This document shows positions 24,444 to 32,587 of a stretch of DNA of 64,000 nt, one piece after another (positions within the stretch are counted from its first letter, which is position 1; the number at the start of each line of letters is the position of its first letter). Under the pieces are notes generated by a model, which made no database searches, had not been told where the DNA came from, and was given only the letters and a program-made list of their open reading frames with translations. The translations under genes and the position numbers were made by a program. This DNA is from Peptoniphilus raoultii (lineage in GTDB: Bacteria; Bacillota; Clostridia; Tissierellales; Peptoniphilaceae): the NCBI RefSeq assembly GCF_900099555.1, contig NZ_FMWM01000002.1, positions 558,001-622,000 on the forward strand. The letters are read 5' to 3'.

Positions 24444-25795
24444 TGGAAGAGGTTAATTTTAACGGCCTTGAAAATTTAAAACTGCCTCCACATTCAAACG
24501 AGGCTGAAGTTTCAGCTCTTGGGGCCATGATGCTTTCAAAAGAAGCAGTGACATCATCTGTAGAATTAATTAATCCTAGGGACTTTTATTCCGAGGCCCA
24601 TCAAAAAATATATGGGGCAATTTTAAATTTATATACAAGAAATGAAGCGGCAGATGTAATAACAGTTGCAGAAGAATTAAAAAAGATGAATGCCCTTGAA
24701 GAAGTTGGAGGGACAGTTTATCTTGCAGACCTTTCTTCATCAGTAGCATCAGTTACAAATGCCAAATATTATTTTAAATTAATAAAAGAAAAATCACTTT
24801 TAAGGCAGCTTATAAAAGTTTGTGACAAGACTCAGACAAATGCCTTTTCACCTGACGCTGAAGCCAAAGAAGTGATTGAACTTGCAGAAAGAAGCATATA
24901 TGAAATAAATGAAAGTTCAAAAACACATGGCCTAGTAAAAATTGATGAAGTCGTTTCAGAAACCTTTAGCGAAATGGAAAAAAGGGCTCAAAATCCAAAT
25001 TCGATTACAGGTATTTCAACAGGATTTTCAGACCTTGACAGAAAACTTTCAGGTCTGCAAAAATCAGATTTAATATTAATTGCAGCAAGACCCTCAATGG
25101 GGAAAACAGCCTTAATGGTAAACATTGCAACAAATGCCGCCCTAAAAAATAATGCACATATTGCAGTTTTTTCACTAGAAATGAGTAGAAATCAGCTTCT
25201 GCAAAGAATAATTTCATCCTGTTCACATGTAGACCTACAAAAAGTTATATCAGGAGATTTAAATGAAGACGAATGGATGAAAATAATTAATACCATGCCT
25301 TTGATTTCAGGAATGAATATACAAATTGACGATACGGCGGCCCTAAGCCCCCTTGAAATTTTGGCAAAGTGCAGGAGAATGAAATCAGAAGTAGGATCCC
25401 TTGATTTAATTATTATAGACTATTTACAGCTAATGCAAATGAATTCAAAAAGCGAATCAAGGCAACAAGAAATTTCAGCCATATCAAGAAATTTAAAAGC
25501 CGTAGCAAAAGAACTTGACGTTCCATTAATAGCCCTATCTCAGCTTTCGAGAGCACCGGAAATGAGAAGCGACCATAGGCCAATCCTTTCTGACCTAAGA
25601 GAATCAGGTGCCATTGAACAAGACGCCGACATAGTAATGTTTTTGTATAGAGATGAATACTATACAAAAGAAGAATCAGAAAAACCAAATATAGGCGAAC
25701 TAATAATAGCAAAACATAGAAATGGCCCAACAGGAACAGTTGAGCTAGTGTTTAAAAAAGAATTTACAAAATTCTTAAATATGGAAAGAGGATAA
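24443..25795 (+). CDS. dnaB: Replicative DNA helicase DnaB
   Basis: This 450-residue hexameric helicase (called DnaC in Bacillus) unwinds DNA at the replication fork. The N-terminal helical domain contains LPPHSNEAEVSALGAMM; a linker follows, and then the RecA-type C-terminal domain with Walker A ARPSMGKTA, the SLEMS motif, Walker B LIIIDYLQLM and the LSDLRESGAIEQDAD motif. Length is standard and there is no intein. It is the last gene of the yybS-gdpP-rplI-dnaB run, with a one-base overlap with rplI and a terminator directly behind its stop codon. Confidence 0.96.
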   Translation: MEEVNFNGLENLKLPPHSNEAEVSALGAMMLSKEAVTSSVELINPRDFYSEAHQKIYGAILNLYTRNEAADVITVAEELKKMNALEEVGGTVYLADLSSSVASVTNAKYYFKLIKEKSLLRQLIKVCDKTQTNAFSPDAEAKEVIELAERSIYEINESSKTHGLVKIDEVVSETFSEMEKRAQNPNSITGISTGFSDLDRKLSGLQKSDLILIAARPSMGKTALMVNIATNAALKNNAHIAVFSLEMSRNQLLQRIISSCSHVDLQKVISGDLNEDEWMKIINTMPLISGMNIQIDDTAALSPLEILAKCRRMKSEVGSLDLIIIDYLQLMQMNSKSESRQQEISAISRNLKAVAKELDVPLIALSQLSRAPEMRSDHRPILSDLRESGAIEQDADIVMFLYRDEYYTKEESEKPNIGELIIAKHRNGPTGTVELVFKKEFTKFLNMERG

Positions 25796-25822
25796 AGAGG
25801 ATGCAAAATAGTATCCTCTTTT
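25794..25822 (+). terminator. Terminator after dnaB
   Basis: AAAGAGGAT at 25794-25802 pairs with ATCCTCTTT at 25813-25821, overlapping the stop codon; the T run is short. Confidence 0.7.
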
Positions 25823-25886
25823 ATAAAATAAAAATTTACAAGGAGAAAATATATTTTAATTTTGATTTGTAAATTATCATAAAAAT

Positions 25887-26564
25887 TTATTTATGTGCTA
25901 ATTCATTAAGTTTACTTGCTAAATTTATTATTATTTGATTATTAACATTTCTTAGGTGATCTTTCATTTCGGCCTTAGCTAAATTTACATTTCTAGTTTT
26001 AATTAAAGTTAGTAGATTTTCATGTTCTACTATTGCATAATCTTTTCTGTTTTTGAATCCACAAAAATAATTATATCTATAATACAAGTCATAATACTTA
26101 AGAAGTTCTTTTTGCAGAAGGAAATTACCTCCAATTTCCGAAATAGAGCCATGAAAATCCCTATCTAATTTTAAAAAGGCTATAGGTTGATAATCTTTAT
26201 TATACAGAAGTGTTTTTTGCTTGTGAAGGTTTTCTTCCAATAGAACTATATTATTATCTGTCCAATTTAAAGTTGCAATTTCAATAGATAACAATTCTAA
26301 ATGTTCACGTATTTGATAAATCATCATGTATTCTTCTAGTGAAAGTGGTGCAATTGTATTGCCACTTTCATTCTTTATAAAACCCTCGTTTTTTAAATTT
26401 TGTATAGCGGACCTTATTGGAGTCCTGCTAACATCAAACTCTTTAGCCAATTCATCTTCATAAAGGATGCCATTTGGTTTATATTCTAAATTTAAAATTC
26501 TATTTTTTATATTTATATAAATTTGATAGGAAGCATTTTTTTTATAATTTTTTTGCCTACTCAA
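25887..26564 (-). CDS. GntR family regulator with FCD domain
   Basis: This 225-residue regulator has an N-terminal GntR winged helix (about residues 10-75, with YEDELAKEFDVSRTPIRSAIQNLKNEGF split across it) and an all-helical FCD effector domain with Asp/His metal-binding positions (LDRDFHGSI and a later EHENLL). TTG at 26564 is chosen as start because AAAGGAG lies seven bases upstream; the ATG at 26582 in the same frame overlaps that site. It is divergent from the aminotransferase-TRAP-cupin genes, which it most likely controls. FCD regulators often respond to carboxylates or amino acids. Confidence 0.9.
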   Translation of the reverse strand: MSRQKNYKKNASYQIYINIKNRILNLEYKPNGILYEDELAKEFDVSRTPIRSAIQNLKNEGFIKNESGNTIAPLSLEEYMMIYQIREHLELLSIEIATLNWTDNNIVLLEENLHKQKTLLYNKDYQPIAFLKLDRDFHGSISEIGGNFLLQKELLKYYDLYYRYNYFCGFKNRKDYAIVEHENLLTLIKTRNVNLAKAEMKDHLRNVNNQIIINLASKLNELAHK

Positions 26565-26791
26565 AGCATTTTCTCCTTTCACATAATACTATTATATTAT
26601 ATATTATCATAAAAACAACTCAAAATAAATACATATTTCAACGACAATAATTGAAACTCAAATTAATAAAATAATCAGAAAAGCAATAAAATAGTAAATA
26701 AGCGAGATTGTAGATTAAATCCAACTTAATAAATAAAAAGGATATATTATTTTGATTAAATATGTATACTTAAATATATGACGTGAAATGA

Positions 26792-26819
26792 TTTACATTT
26801 TTCTAAAAACGTGTATAAT
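26792..26819 (+). promoter_or_regulatory. Promoter of the aminotransferase-TRAP operon
   Basis: TTTACA at 26792-26797 and TATAAT at 26814-26819 with 16 bp between them. The rest of the roughly 320 bp intergenic region to the GntR gene is AT-rich; apart from the palindrome at 26830 nothing else was recognised in it. Confidence 0.65.
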
Positions 26820-26829
26820 AGTAGTTAAT

Positions 26830-26843
26830 AGTGATGCATCGCT
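26830..26843. promoter_or_regulatory. Candidate operator palindrome
   Basis: AGTGATGCATCGCT is a 14-bp near-perfect palindrome centred on GATGCATC. It begins about 10 bp downstream of the -10 box, where a bound repressor would block transcription. The divergent GntR regulator is the likely ligand; this is inferred from position. Confidence 0.45.
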
Positions 26844-26888
26844 TTATCAAACAAATAACTATAAAAATACATAATGGAGGTAATATGT

Positions 26889-28100
26889 ATGAAGTTATCT
26901 AAGAGAATTTATGACATGCCATTTTCTGGGACAAGAAAATTAACTCCTTATATAAATAAGGCAAAAGAAAATGGAAAAAAAATAATTGCCATGTATGTTG
27001 GCCAGCCAGACATTAAAACGCCTAAGGGATTTTTTGAAGCAATTAAGAAATTTGAACCTGAAGTTTTGGCTTATGGTGAAAATTATGGAAATCCAGAATT
27101 AAGAAAAGCTATGAGTGATTATTATAAAGGATATGACATAGACTTTGAACCTAGTGAAATATTTGTCACTGTTGCAGGCAGTGAAGCTTTATTATTTGCA
27201 TTATTAGCAACTTGTGACCCAGGTGATAATATTCTATCAGTTGAACCTCTATATACTGATTATAATCTTATGACCAAAGAAATTAATGTAAATATAAAAG
27301 CCATCACTACAAAAGCAGAAGAGGGCTATCATTTACCTAGTAGAGATAAAATCGATCCTTTAATTGATGATCGAACAAAAGCTATATTACTTAATCATCC
27401 AAACAATCCGACAGGGGTTGTTTATACTGACGAAGAACTGGAAATGTTAGCTGATATAGCTTTAGAAAACGATTTATTTATCATAAGCGATGAAGTTTAT
27501 AGGGAATTTGTTTATGATGGACTTCCATATAAGTCATTAGCCAGTATTGATAGGATAAAAGATAACGTTATAATAGTTGATAGCGTTTCCAAAAGATATA
27601 GTGCTTGTGGAGCAAGAATTGGAAATATTGCAAGTAAAAATAAAGACTTTACTGCAAATGTCACTAAATTATGTCAAAGTAGAATATGCGCTCCAACATT
27701 GGATCAAGTGGGGGCAATTGAATTATATAAGACCCCAAGCTCATATTTAAGGGAGGTAAATAAAGAATATCAACATAGAAGGGATGTGGTATTTGACCTA
27801 TTAGAAAAGATGGAAGGTGTAATTTGTCATAAACCAGAGGGAGCTTTCTATATTTCCGCAAAGCTACCAGTCGATAATGCTGAAAATTTTTTGATTTGGA
27901 TGCTTGAAAATTTTGAAGATAACGGAGAAGTTGTAATGGTTTCACCAATTCAAGACTTTTATTCGACTAAAGGATTAGGAACTAAAGAAGTTAGAATAGC
28001 TTATGTTTTGGAAGAAGATAAGTTAGTACGAGCTATGGAATTATTAGAAAAAGCTTTACATGAATATTCAAATTATGAAGCAATCCATAGTAAAAATTAA
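26889..28100 (+). CDS. Class I/II pyridoxal-phosphate aminotransferase
   Basis: This 403-residue fold-type I enzyme of the aspartate-aminotransferase superfamily binds PLP. Seen are the NHPNNPTG substrate/cofactor motif, the Asp and Tyr in SDEVYREFVYDG, the Schiff-base lysine in SVSKRYSACGARIG, and the C-terminal Arg in the KEVRIAYVL segment that binds the substrate carboxylate. It converts an amino acid and a 2-oxo acid; the specific pair cannot be read from sequence. It starts the cassette with the TRAP transporter and cupin, so it probably acts on the imported compound or its product. ATG 26889 follows GGAGG at good spacing. Confidence 0.9.
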   Translation: MKLSKRIYDMPFSGTRKLTPYINKAKENGKKIIAMYVGQPDIKTPKGFFEAIKKFEPEVLAYGENYGNPELRKAMSDYYKGYDIDFEPSEIFVTVAGSEALLFALLATCDPGDNILSVEPLYTDYNLMTKEINVNIKAITTKAEEGYHLPSRDKIDPLIDDRTKAILLNHPNNPTGVVYTDEELEMLADIALENDLFIISDEVYREFVYDGLPYKSLASIDRIKDNVIIVDSVSKRYSACGARIGNIASKNKDFTANVTKLCQSRICAPTLDQVGAIELYKTPSSYLREVNKEYQHRRDVVFDLLEKMEGVICHKPEGAFYISAKLPVDNAENFLIWMLENFEDNGEVVMVSPIQDFYSTKGLGTKEVRIAYVLEEDKLVRAMELLEKALHEYSNYEAIHSKN

Positions 28101-28135
28101 TTATTATACAAATGTTTAATAACTAGGAGGTTTTT

Positions 28136-29158
28136 ATGAAATCATTAAAAAGAATTGTTGTTATATTTTTTATATTTGTTTTTTTATCAGCTTGTGGTAA
28201 TAAAGACAATGGTGAGGTTAAAGAGAATGAAGGAAATGCTAGACCTCAAATTAATATAAAGTTGGGACATGCAATGTCAGAAGGTACAAATGCTACAACA
28301 TTAATACACGAATTCACTCTCTCCGTTAAAGAGAAAACTGATGGAAGGGTGGTTATTGAGGACTTTCCTAATTCTCAATTGGGTTCAGAGACAGATATGT
28401 TAGAACAGATTCAATTGGGCTCACTAGATTCAGGAGTTATTATGACAGGATCGATGCAAGCAATTGACCAAAAATTAGCTATTGAAGATTTACCATATAT
28501 GTGGAAAGATTTAAATCATGCAAGAAATGCTTATGATGGAAAATTTGGAGATTTCTTAGGAGATATAATTGGTCAGTATGGAATGAAAAAAATAGGTTTT
28601 ATTGAGTGGGGTTATAGAGAGATTACTAATAACAGCAAGCCTATAGTGAAACCTGAGGATCTTAAAGGTGTTAAAATTCGTGTAGCTCAAAATAAATTAC
28701 GTGTAGACGCTTTCGAAAAAGTAGGAGCTTTACCAACCATGTTAGCATTTTCTGAACTTTATGGTGCTTTGCAACAAAAAGTAGTAGACGCCCAAGAAAA
28801 TCCTCTTTCTAATATTGTGGCTTCAAATTTTAATGAGGTTCAGAAATATTTATCAATAACAGACCATTTTTATAATCAAGCTATGGTAGTTATAAATCGG
28901 AGCGTTTGGGATACTATTTCAGAAGAAGATCAGAATATAATACTTGAGTGTATGAAAGAATTATCGGAAAATGTAAAACGAGCAAATGATAATGATAATG
29001 CTCAATATATTGAAACGCTTAAGTCTAAAGGAATGGAAATTAATGATGACGTTGATAAAGATGCGTTTAGAAACGCGATGTTGTCAGTATATAAAGATTG
29101 GGAACCTATATTTGGTGCAGATTTAATGAAAGTATATAACGAGGCTTCAGGGTGGTAA
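28136..29158 (+). CDS. TRAP transporter substrate-binding lipoprotein, DctP family
   Basis: This 340-residue extracytoplasmic protein captures the substrate for the TRAP transporter. An N-terminal signal with lipobox LSAC (Cys near residue 21) anchors it as a lipoprotein in this Gram-positive. The DctP fold is recognisable from GHAMSEGTNA at the start, FPNSQLGSETDMLEQIQLG, the GLKGVKIRVA-type strand with the carboxylate-binding Arg, and VVDAQENPLSNI. These proteins bind organic acids, often carboxylates, through that Arg. AGGAGG precedes the ATG. It is followed by dctQ and dctM in standard order. The substrate is unknown. Confidence 0.93.
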   Translation: MKSLKRIVVIFFIFVFLSACGNKDNGEVKENEGNARPQINIKLGHAMSEGTNATTLIHEFTLSVKEKTDGRVVIEDFPNSQLGSETDMLEQIQLGSLDSGVIMTGSMQAIDQKLAIEDLPYMWKDLNHARNAYDGKFGDFLGDIIGQYGMKKIGFIEWGYREITNNSKPIVKPEDLKGVKIRVAQNKLRVDAFEKVGALPTMLAFSELYGALQQKVVDAQENPLSNIVASNFNEVQKYLSITDHFYNQAMVVINRSVWDTISEEDQNIILECMKELSENVKRANDNDNAQYIETLKSKGMEINDDVDKDAFRNAMLSVYKDWEPIFGADLMKVYNEASGW

Positions 29159-29170
29159 GGAGATAATCTG

Positions 29171-29635
29171 ATGTTAAAAGTTAAAAATATTTTTCTTAAC
29201 ATTCTTAAAGCAGCTTGTCTTATTTGTATAATTGGTTTAACAGTTGTCGTAGCGATTCAAGTAATTACAAGGACTTTAAAACTATCTTTTCCTTGGTGTG
29301 AGGAATTAGCAAGATTCTTTTTAATTTGGTTAACCTTTTGTGGATGCTCAGTTGCTCTTGCTGAAGACAGACATTTATCTGTTAATTTCTTTGTGAACTT
29401 GACTAAAGGAAAAGTGAATAAGGCAATAGGATTTTTTGGAAAACTTATTATTATAATTTTCTATGGAATAATTGCTTTCTATGGGATGACATTGTCTATG
29501 AAAACAATTAAAGTTTTATCTCCTACTATGCAATGGTCTATGGGTTTAGTTTATTCAGTGTTACCAATAACATCGTTTATGACTATTTATATCTTACTTG
29601 TTATGCTTTTTGAAAAGAAAGGAGAAGAAAATTGA
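29171..29635 (+). CDS. TRAP transporter small permease, DctQ family
   Basis: This 154-residue membrane protein has four predicted helices. It carries the family motif FPWCEELARFFLIWLTFCGCSVAL near residues 40-63 (given here as key residues: Trp-Cys-Glu-Glu and the following helix) and is the smaller integral membrane part of the TRAP system. It forms a complex with the large DctM subunit and takes substrate from the DctP lipoprotein; transport in this class is driven by an ion gradient. It lies 12 bp after dctP and overlaps dctM by 4 bases, implying translational coupling. Confidence 0.92.
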   Translation: MLKVKNIFLNILKAACLICIIGLTVVVAIQVITRTLKLSFPWCEELARFFLIWLTFCGCSVALAEDRHLSVNFFVNLTKGKVNKAIGFFGKLIIIIFYGIIAFYGMTLSMKTIKVLSPTMQWSMGLVYSVLPITSFMTIYILLVMLFEKKGEEN

Positions 29636-30912
29636 TTATTAATATATTAATAGGATTCTTCACACTATTATTTTTAGGAATACCAATAGCTTTCGCAATG
29701 GGCGTAGTGACTTCAGGGATGTTAGTGATTCAAAACATTTCTTTGGAAATGATGGTGCAAAGGATGTTTGCAGGTGTTAATTCATTTTCACTTTTGGCAT
29801 TACCATTATTTATTTTAGCTGGTAATATCATGGGAGAAGGTGGTTTAACTAAGAGATTAATGAATTTAGCAAATGCTTTTGTTGGTAAAGTAACTGGAGG
29901 TCTAAGTGTAACAGCTATAATGACTTGTGCTTTATTTGGAGCTGTGTCTGGTTCTACAGCAGCTACGACTTTTGCAGTTGGTTCTGTAATGGTTCCAGAA
30001 ATGAAAAAACAGGGATATTCTAATGCTTTTATAGCTAGTATAATCGGTCCTTCTGGAATTTTAGGGTTAATAATTCCACCAAGCATAACAATGGTTATAT
30101 TAGGAATTACAGCAAACATATCGATAGGAGATTTATTTTTAGCGGGTTTTATTCCTGGTATAATACTAGCTACAATGTTGTCAATTTATGCTAGTTATAT
30201 TTCAAGATTAAAAGGTTTTGGCATAAAAAACGACAAAAAACTGAGTAGAAAAGAATTGTTTGATGTTATAAAGGATGGATTTTTTCCTTTAATGACTCCA
30301 GTAATAATTTTAGCTGGTATATTTAGTGGTTTAATGACATCTACCGAAGTAGCTGTGATTGCGGTTATATATGGTTTAATATTATCTTTATTTTATAAAG
30401 AATTAAATTGGAAAAGGCTAAAAAATATCATGATTGATTCTGCAATTACATCAGCTGTTATCTTGATAGTTATAGCTGTATGCAATGCATTTGCTTGGTT
30501 GCTAACAATAGCCAGAATTCCTGAATTAATAACTAGCTTCTTTTTAGCTTACGCCCATACAAAGATACAATTTTTGTTAATCGTATCATTAGTACTATTA
30601 ATACTTGGATGCTTAACGGAAGTAACATCATTAATAATCTTATTAGCACCTATATTTATGCCAATCGCATTACAATATAATATTAACCCTATACATTTTG
30701 GCATGGTGCTAATTATGAATTTTGCATTAGCTAATATAACTCCTCCGGTTGGTCTTTCAACCATTTGTGGTTGTAGCATTACTGATAAGAATATGGGAAT
30801 AGAGGATACTATGCCATATTTGATACACGTAATGTTGATAGTAGCCTTAGCAGCTATACTAATAATATTTGTACCACAGATATCAACGTTTTTAGTAGAT
30901 TTTACGAAGTAG
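29632..30912 (+). CDS. TRAP transporter large permease, DctM family
   Basis: This 426-residue protein has about twelve membrane segments and two hairpin regions, as in the DctM/SiaM elevator-type fold. Family motifs include LLALPLFILAGNIM near the start, GAVSGSTAATTFAVGSVM, GPSGILGLIIPPSI and the second repeat FALANITPPVGLSTICG. It is the transport channel of the TRAP system and uses a sodium or proton gradient. The start is TTG at 29632, supported by AAAGGAG seven bases upstream; this overlaps the dctQ stop. Residues NITPPVG and GIIIPPS-type loops are consistent with ion coupling. Confidence 0.94.
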   Translation: MIINILIGFFTLLFLGIPIAFAMGVVTSGMLVIQNISLEMMVQRMFAGVNSFSLLALPLFILAGNIMGEGGLTKRLMNLANAFVGKVTGGLSVTAIMTCALFGAVSGSTAATTFAVGSVMVPEMKKQGYSNAFIASIIGPSGILGLIIPPSITMVILGITANISIGDLFLAGFIPGIILATMLSIYASYISRLKGFGIKNDKKLSRKELFDVIKDGFFPLMTPVIILAGIFSGLMTSTEVAVIAVIYGLILSLFYKELNWKRLKNIMIDSAITSAVILIVIAVCNAFAWLLTIARIPELITSFFLAYAHTKIQFLLIVSLVLLILGCLTEVTSLIILLAPIFMPIALQYNINPIHFGMVLIMNFALANITPPVGLSTICGCSITDKNMGIEDTMPYLIHVMLIVALAAILIIFVPQISTFLVDFTK

Positions 30913-30919
30913 GTTTTTT

Positions 30920-31285
30920 ATGATAATTAAAAGAAATATTAAGAAAGTTTTAGAAAATGTTAGAGATGGTAATGGAATTTTAATCGGAGAATATGTTACA
31001 GATAATGATTTGTTTGAAGATGTAACTATGATATCTAGGATGATATTAGAACCCAAAGCAAGTATAGGTTATCATATACACTCTGGTGATGGAGAGCTAT
31101 ATTATATCTTAAAAGGTGATGGAGTATTTTTGGAGAAAGATAAAAAAACCAAGGTTTCAAGTGGTGATTTTTGCATTATTAACGATGGAGAAGGCCATGG
31201 TTTAATAAACTATTCTAACAACTCTAATCTTGAATTTATGGCAGTTGTATTTAAAAAATACCATTTGAAGAAATTATGTGAATAA
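30920..31285 (+). CDS. Small cupin-domain protein
   Basis: This 121-residue single-domain beta-barrel protein shows the cupin 1 motif (GYHIHSGDGELYYILKGDG, with two His and one Glu as metal ligands) and a cupin 2 motif (GEGHGLINYSN, with the third His). Small cupins may be isomerases, epimerases, dioxygenases or sugar- or acid-binding proteins. It lies 7 bp after dctM and is the last gene of the cassette before the terminator at 31355-31396. It could process or sense the compound imported by the TRAP system. The reaction cannot be assigned. Confidence 0.85.
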   Translation: MIIKRNIKKVLENVRDGNGILIGEYVTDNDLFEDVTMISRMILEPKASIGYHIHSGDGELYYILKGDGVFLEKDKKTKVSSGDFCIINDGEGHGLINYSNNSNLEFMAVVFKKYHLKKLCE

Positions 31286-31354
31286 CTTAAAAAGCAAAAT
31301 GTTTATTTTGTTAAAATATAATCCTATCTTCTATCCTAAAAATTAAATATTTTT

Positions 31355-31396
31355 ACTAGTGTGTCAATTATCTTATTGGTACACTAGTTTTTTTTT
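31355..31396 (+). terminator. Terminator after the TRAP/cupin operon
   Basis: ACTAGTGT at 31355-31362 pairs with ACACTAGT at 31381-31388 across an 18-base loop and is followed by a long T run. Confidence 0.8.
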
Positions 31397-31426
31397 AAGA
31401 AAAAAAATAAAAAATTAAAAAAAGAC

Positions 31427-31455
31427 TTGCTTTTTTGTTTTGCTGTGGCTATAAT
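31427..31455 (+). promoter_or_regulatory. Promoter of the second T-box operon
   Basis: TTGCTT at 31427-31432 and TATAAT at 31450-31455 with a 17 bp spacer, directly before the T-box leader. Confidence 0.7.
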
Positions 31456-31459
31456 GGTT

Positions 31460-31662
31460 AAAAGCATTGAAGAGATGAGTACCTAATTGGAAGATTTTAG
31501 AGAGTGCCTTAAGGTGGGAGTGGTGCATTGGAATTTTAGGGAATAAAGACTTGGAGCTTTTCCGTTTGGCTTGCGTTATTAAGCTCACAATGAGGCATTT
31601 ATTGCAAAATTGGGTGGTACCACGAAACTTTCGTCCCATGGGGATGGAAGATTTTTTTTATT
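31460..31662 (+). promoter_or_regulatory. T-box riboswitch before an amino-acid ABC importer
   Basis: The leader begins AAAAGC-ATT-GAAGAGA-TGAGTA, the usual stem I entry with GA-rich and AGTA boxes. It has a GGTG apical motif near 31522, and the T-box GGGTGGTACCACG at 31612-31624. A terminator stem follows (CTTTCGTCCC at 31628-31637 with GGGATGGAAG at 31641-31650 and T run). The specifier region is GACTTGGAGCTTTT at about 31548-31561, where the last six bases pair with AAAAGC. TGG, TTG or CTT can be read depending on the register. The UGGU bulge implies a tRNA with A73, which argues against tRNA-Trp, since bacterial tRNA-Trp usually has G73. The class is sure; the amino acid is open. Confidence 0.92.
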
Positions 31663-31751
31663 TAAAAACAAAATTGTTTCCCAAAGGCTTTTCTAAGTTA
31701 AACTTTGTGAAGGGCGAGGGTTCTTTTTTGAAAATTTAGGAGGAAATTAGT

Positions 31752-32582
31752 ATGAAAAAATTATTTAAGTTTGTCACTTTCGTTTTTATCCTTTTAAGTC
31801 TTTGCGCTTGCAGCAAAACTGAAGAAAAAGCTGATGAAGATGTTTTAAAAGTTGGCATGGAATGTGGCTACGCTCCTTTTAACTGGACTCAAATTGATGA
31901 TTCAAATGGAGCAGTAGGAATCCTTGATGCTGAAGGTCAATTTGCTGGAGGTTATGATGTCTATATGGCACAAAAAGTTGCAGATGCCCTTGGCAAAAAG
32001 CTTGTTATTGTAAAAACTGAATGGGATGGCCTACCTCCTGCACTAAAATCTGGAAAAATTGATTTAATTATGGCAGGTATGAGCCCAACTCCTGATAGGG
32101 CAAAGGAAGTTCAGTTTACTAATGCCTATTGGAAAAGTGAGTATGTAATGATTGTCAAAAGGGGAAGTGTTTATGAAAATGCAAAATCTCTTGATGATTT
32201 TAAGGGTGCAAAGATTACTGCTCAATTAAATACTGTTCACTATGATATTATTGATCAAATAAATGGAGTGGAAAAAATGGAAGCTCAAAGTTCTTTTCCT
32301 GAGCTAAGGGTTGCCCTTCAGTCAGGTGTCATTGATGGTTATGTGGCTGAAGTTCCAGAAGCAAAATCTGTTGAATCTGCTACTGATGATCTAGTTTCAG
32401 TTTCTTTTGATGAAGGCAAGGGATTTACAGTTACTGACAATTCAAATGAAGTTGCCTGTGCAGTAAAAATTGGAAATGACGAACTTTTAAAGAAGGTTAA
32501 TGAAGTTTTTGATGGTATTTCTGAAGAACAAAGACTTGAAATAATGGATAAGGCTATAGAAAGTCAGCCAGCAAATGAGTAA
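31752..32582 (+). CDS. Polar amino-acid ABC transporter substrate-binding lipoprotein
   Basis: This 276-residue lipoprotein of the SBP_bac_3 family has a signal peptide with lipobox LCAC (Cys near 20). Two lobes follow, with GMECGYAPFNWT (ligand-facing aromatic residues), the GGYDVYMAQKVADALGKKL signature and GKIDLIMAGMSPTPDRAKEVQFT. It captures an amino acid outside the cell for the permease and ATPase downstream. It is controlled by the T-box just upstream, so the ligand should be the amino acid of the sensed tRNA; this is not resolved. AGGAGG precedes the ATG. The neighbouring genes follow at 5 and 3 bp, one operon. Confidence 0.92.
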   Translation: MKKLFKFVTFVFILLSLCACSKTEEKADEDVLKVGMECGYAPFNWTQIDDSNGAVGILDAEGQFAGGYDVYMAQKVADALGKKLVIVKTEWDGLPPALKSGKIDLIMAGMSPTPDRAKEVQFTNAYWKSEYVMIVKRGSVYENAKSLDDFKGAKITAQLNTVHYDIIDQINGVEKMEAQSSFPELRVALQSGVIDGYVAEVPEAKSVESATDDLVSVSFDEGKGFTVTDNSNEVACAVKIGNDELLKKVNEVFDGISEEQRLEIMDKAIESQPANE

Positions 32583-32587
32583 TTTTT

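Noticed and set aside
31415-31639. 74-codon minus-strand frame across the second T-box
   Set aside because: It is antisense to a structured leader; no ribosome-binding site or recognisable motif.
31551-31739. 62-codon plus-strand frame
   Set aside because: It lies within the T-box leader and terminator and has no ribosome-binding site or family match.
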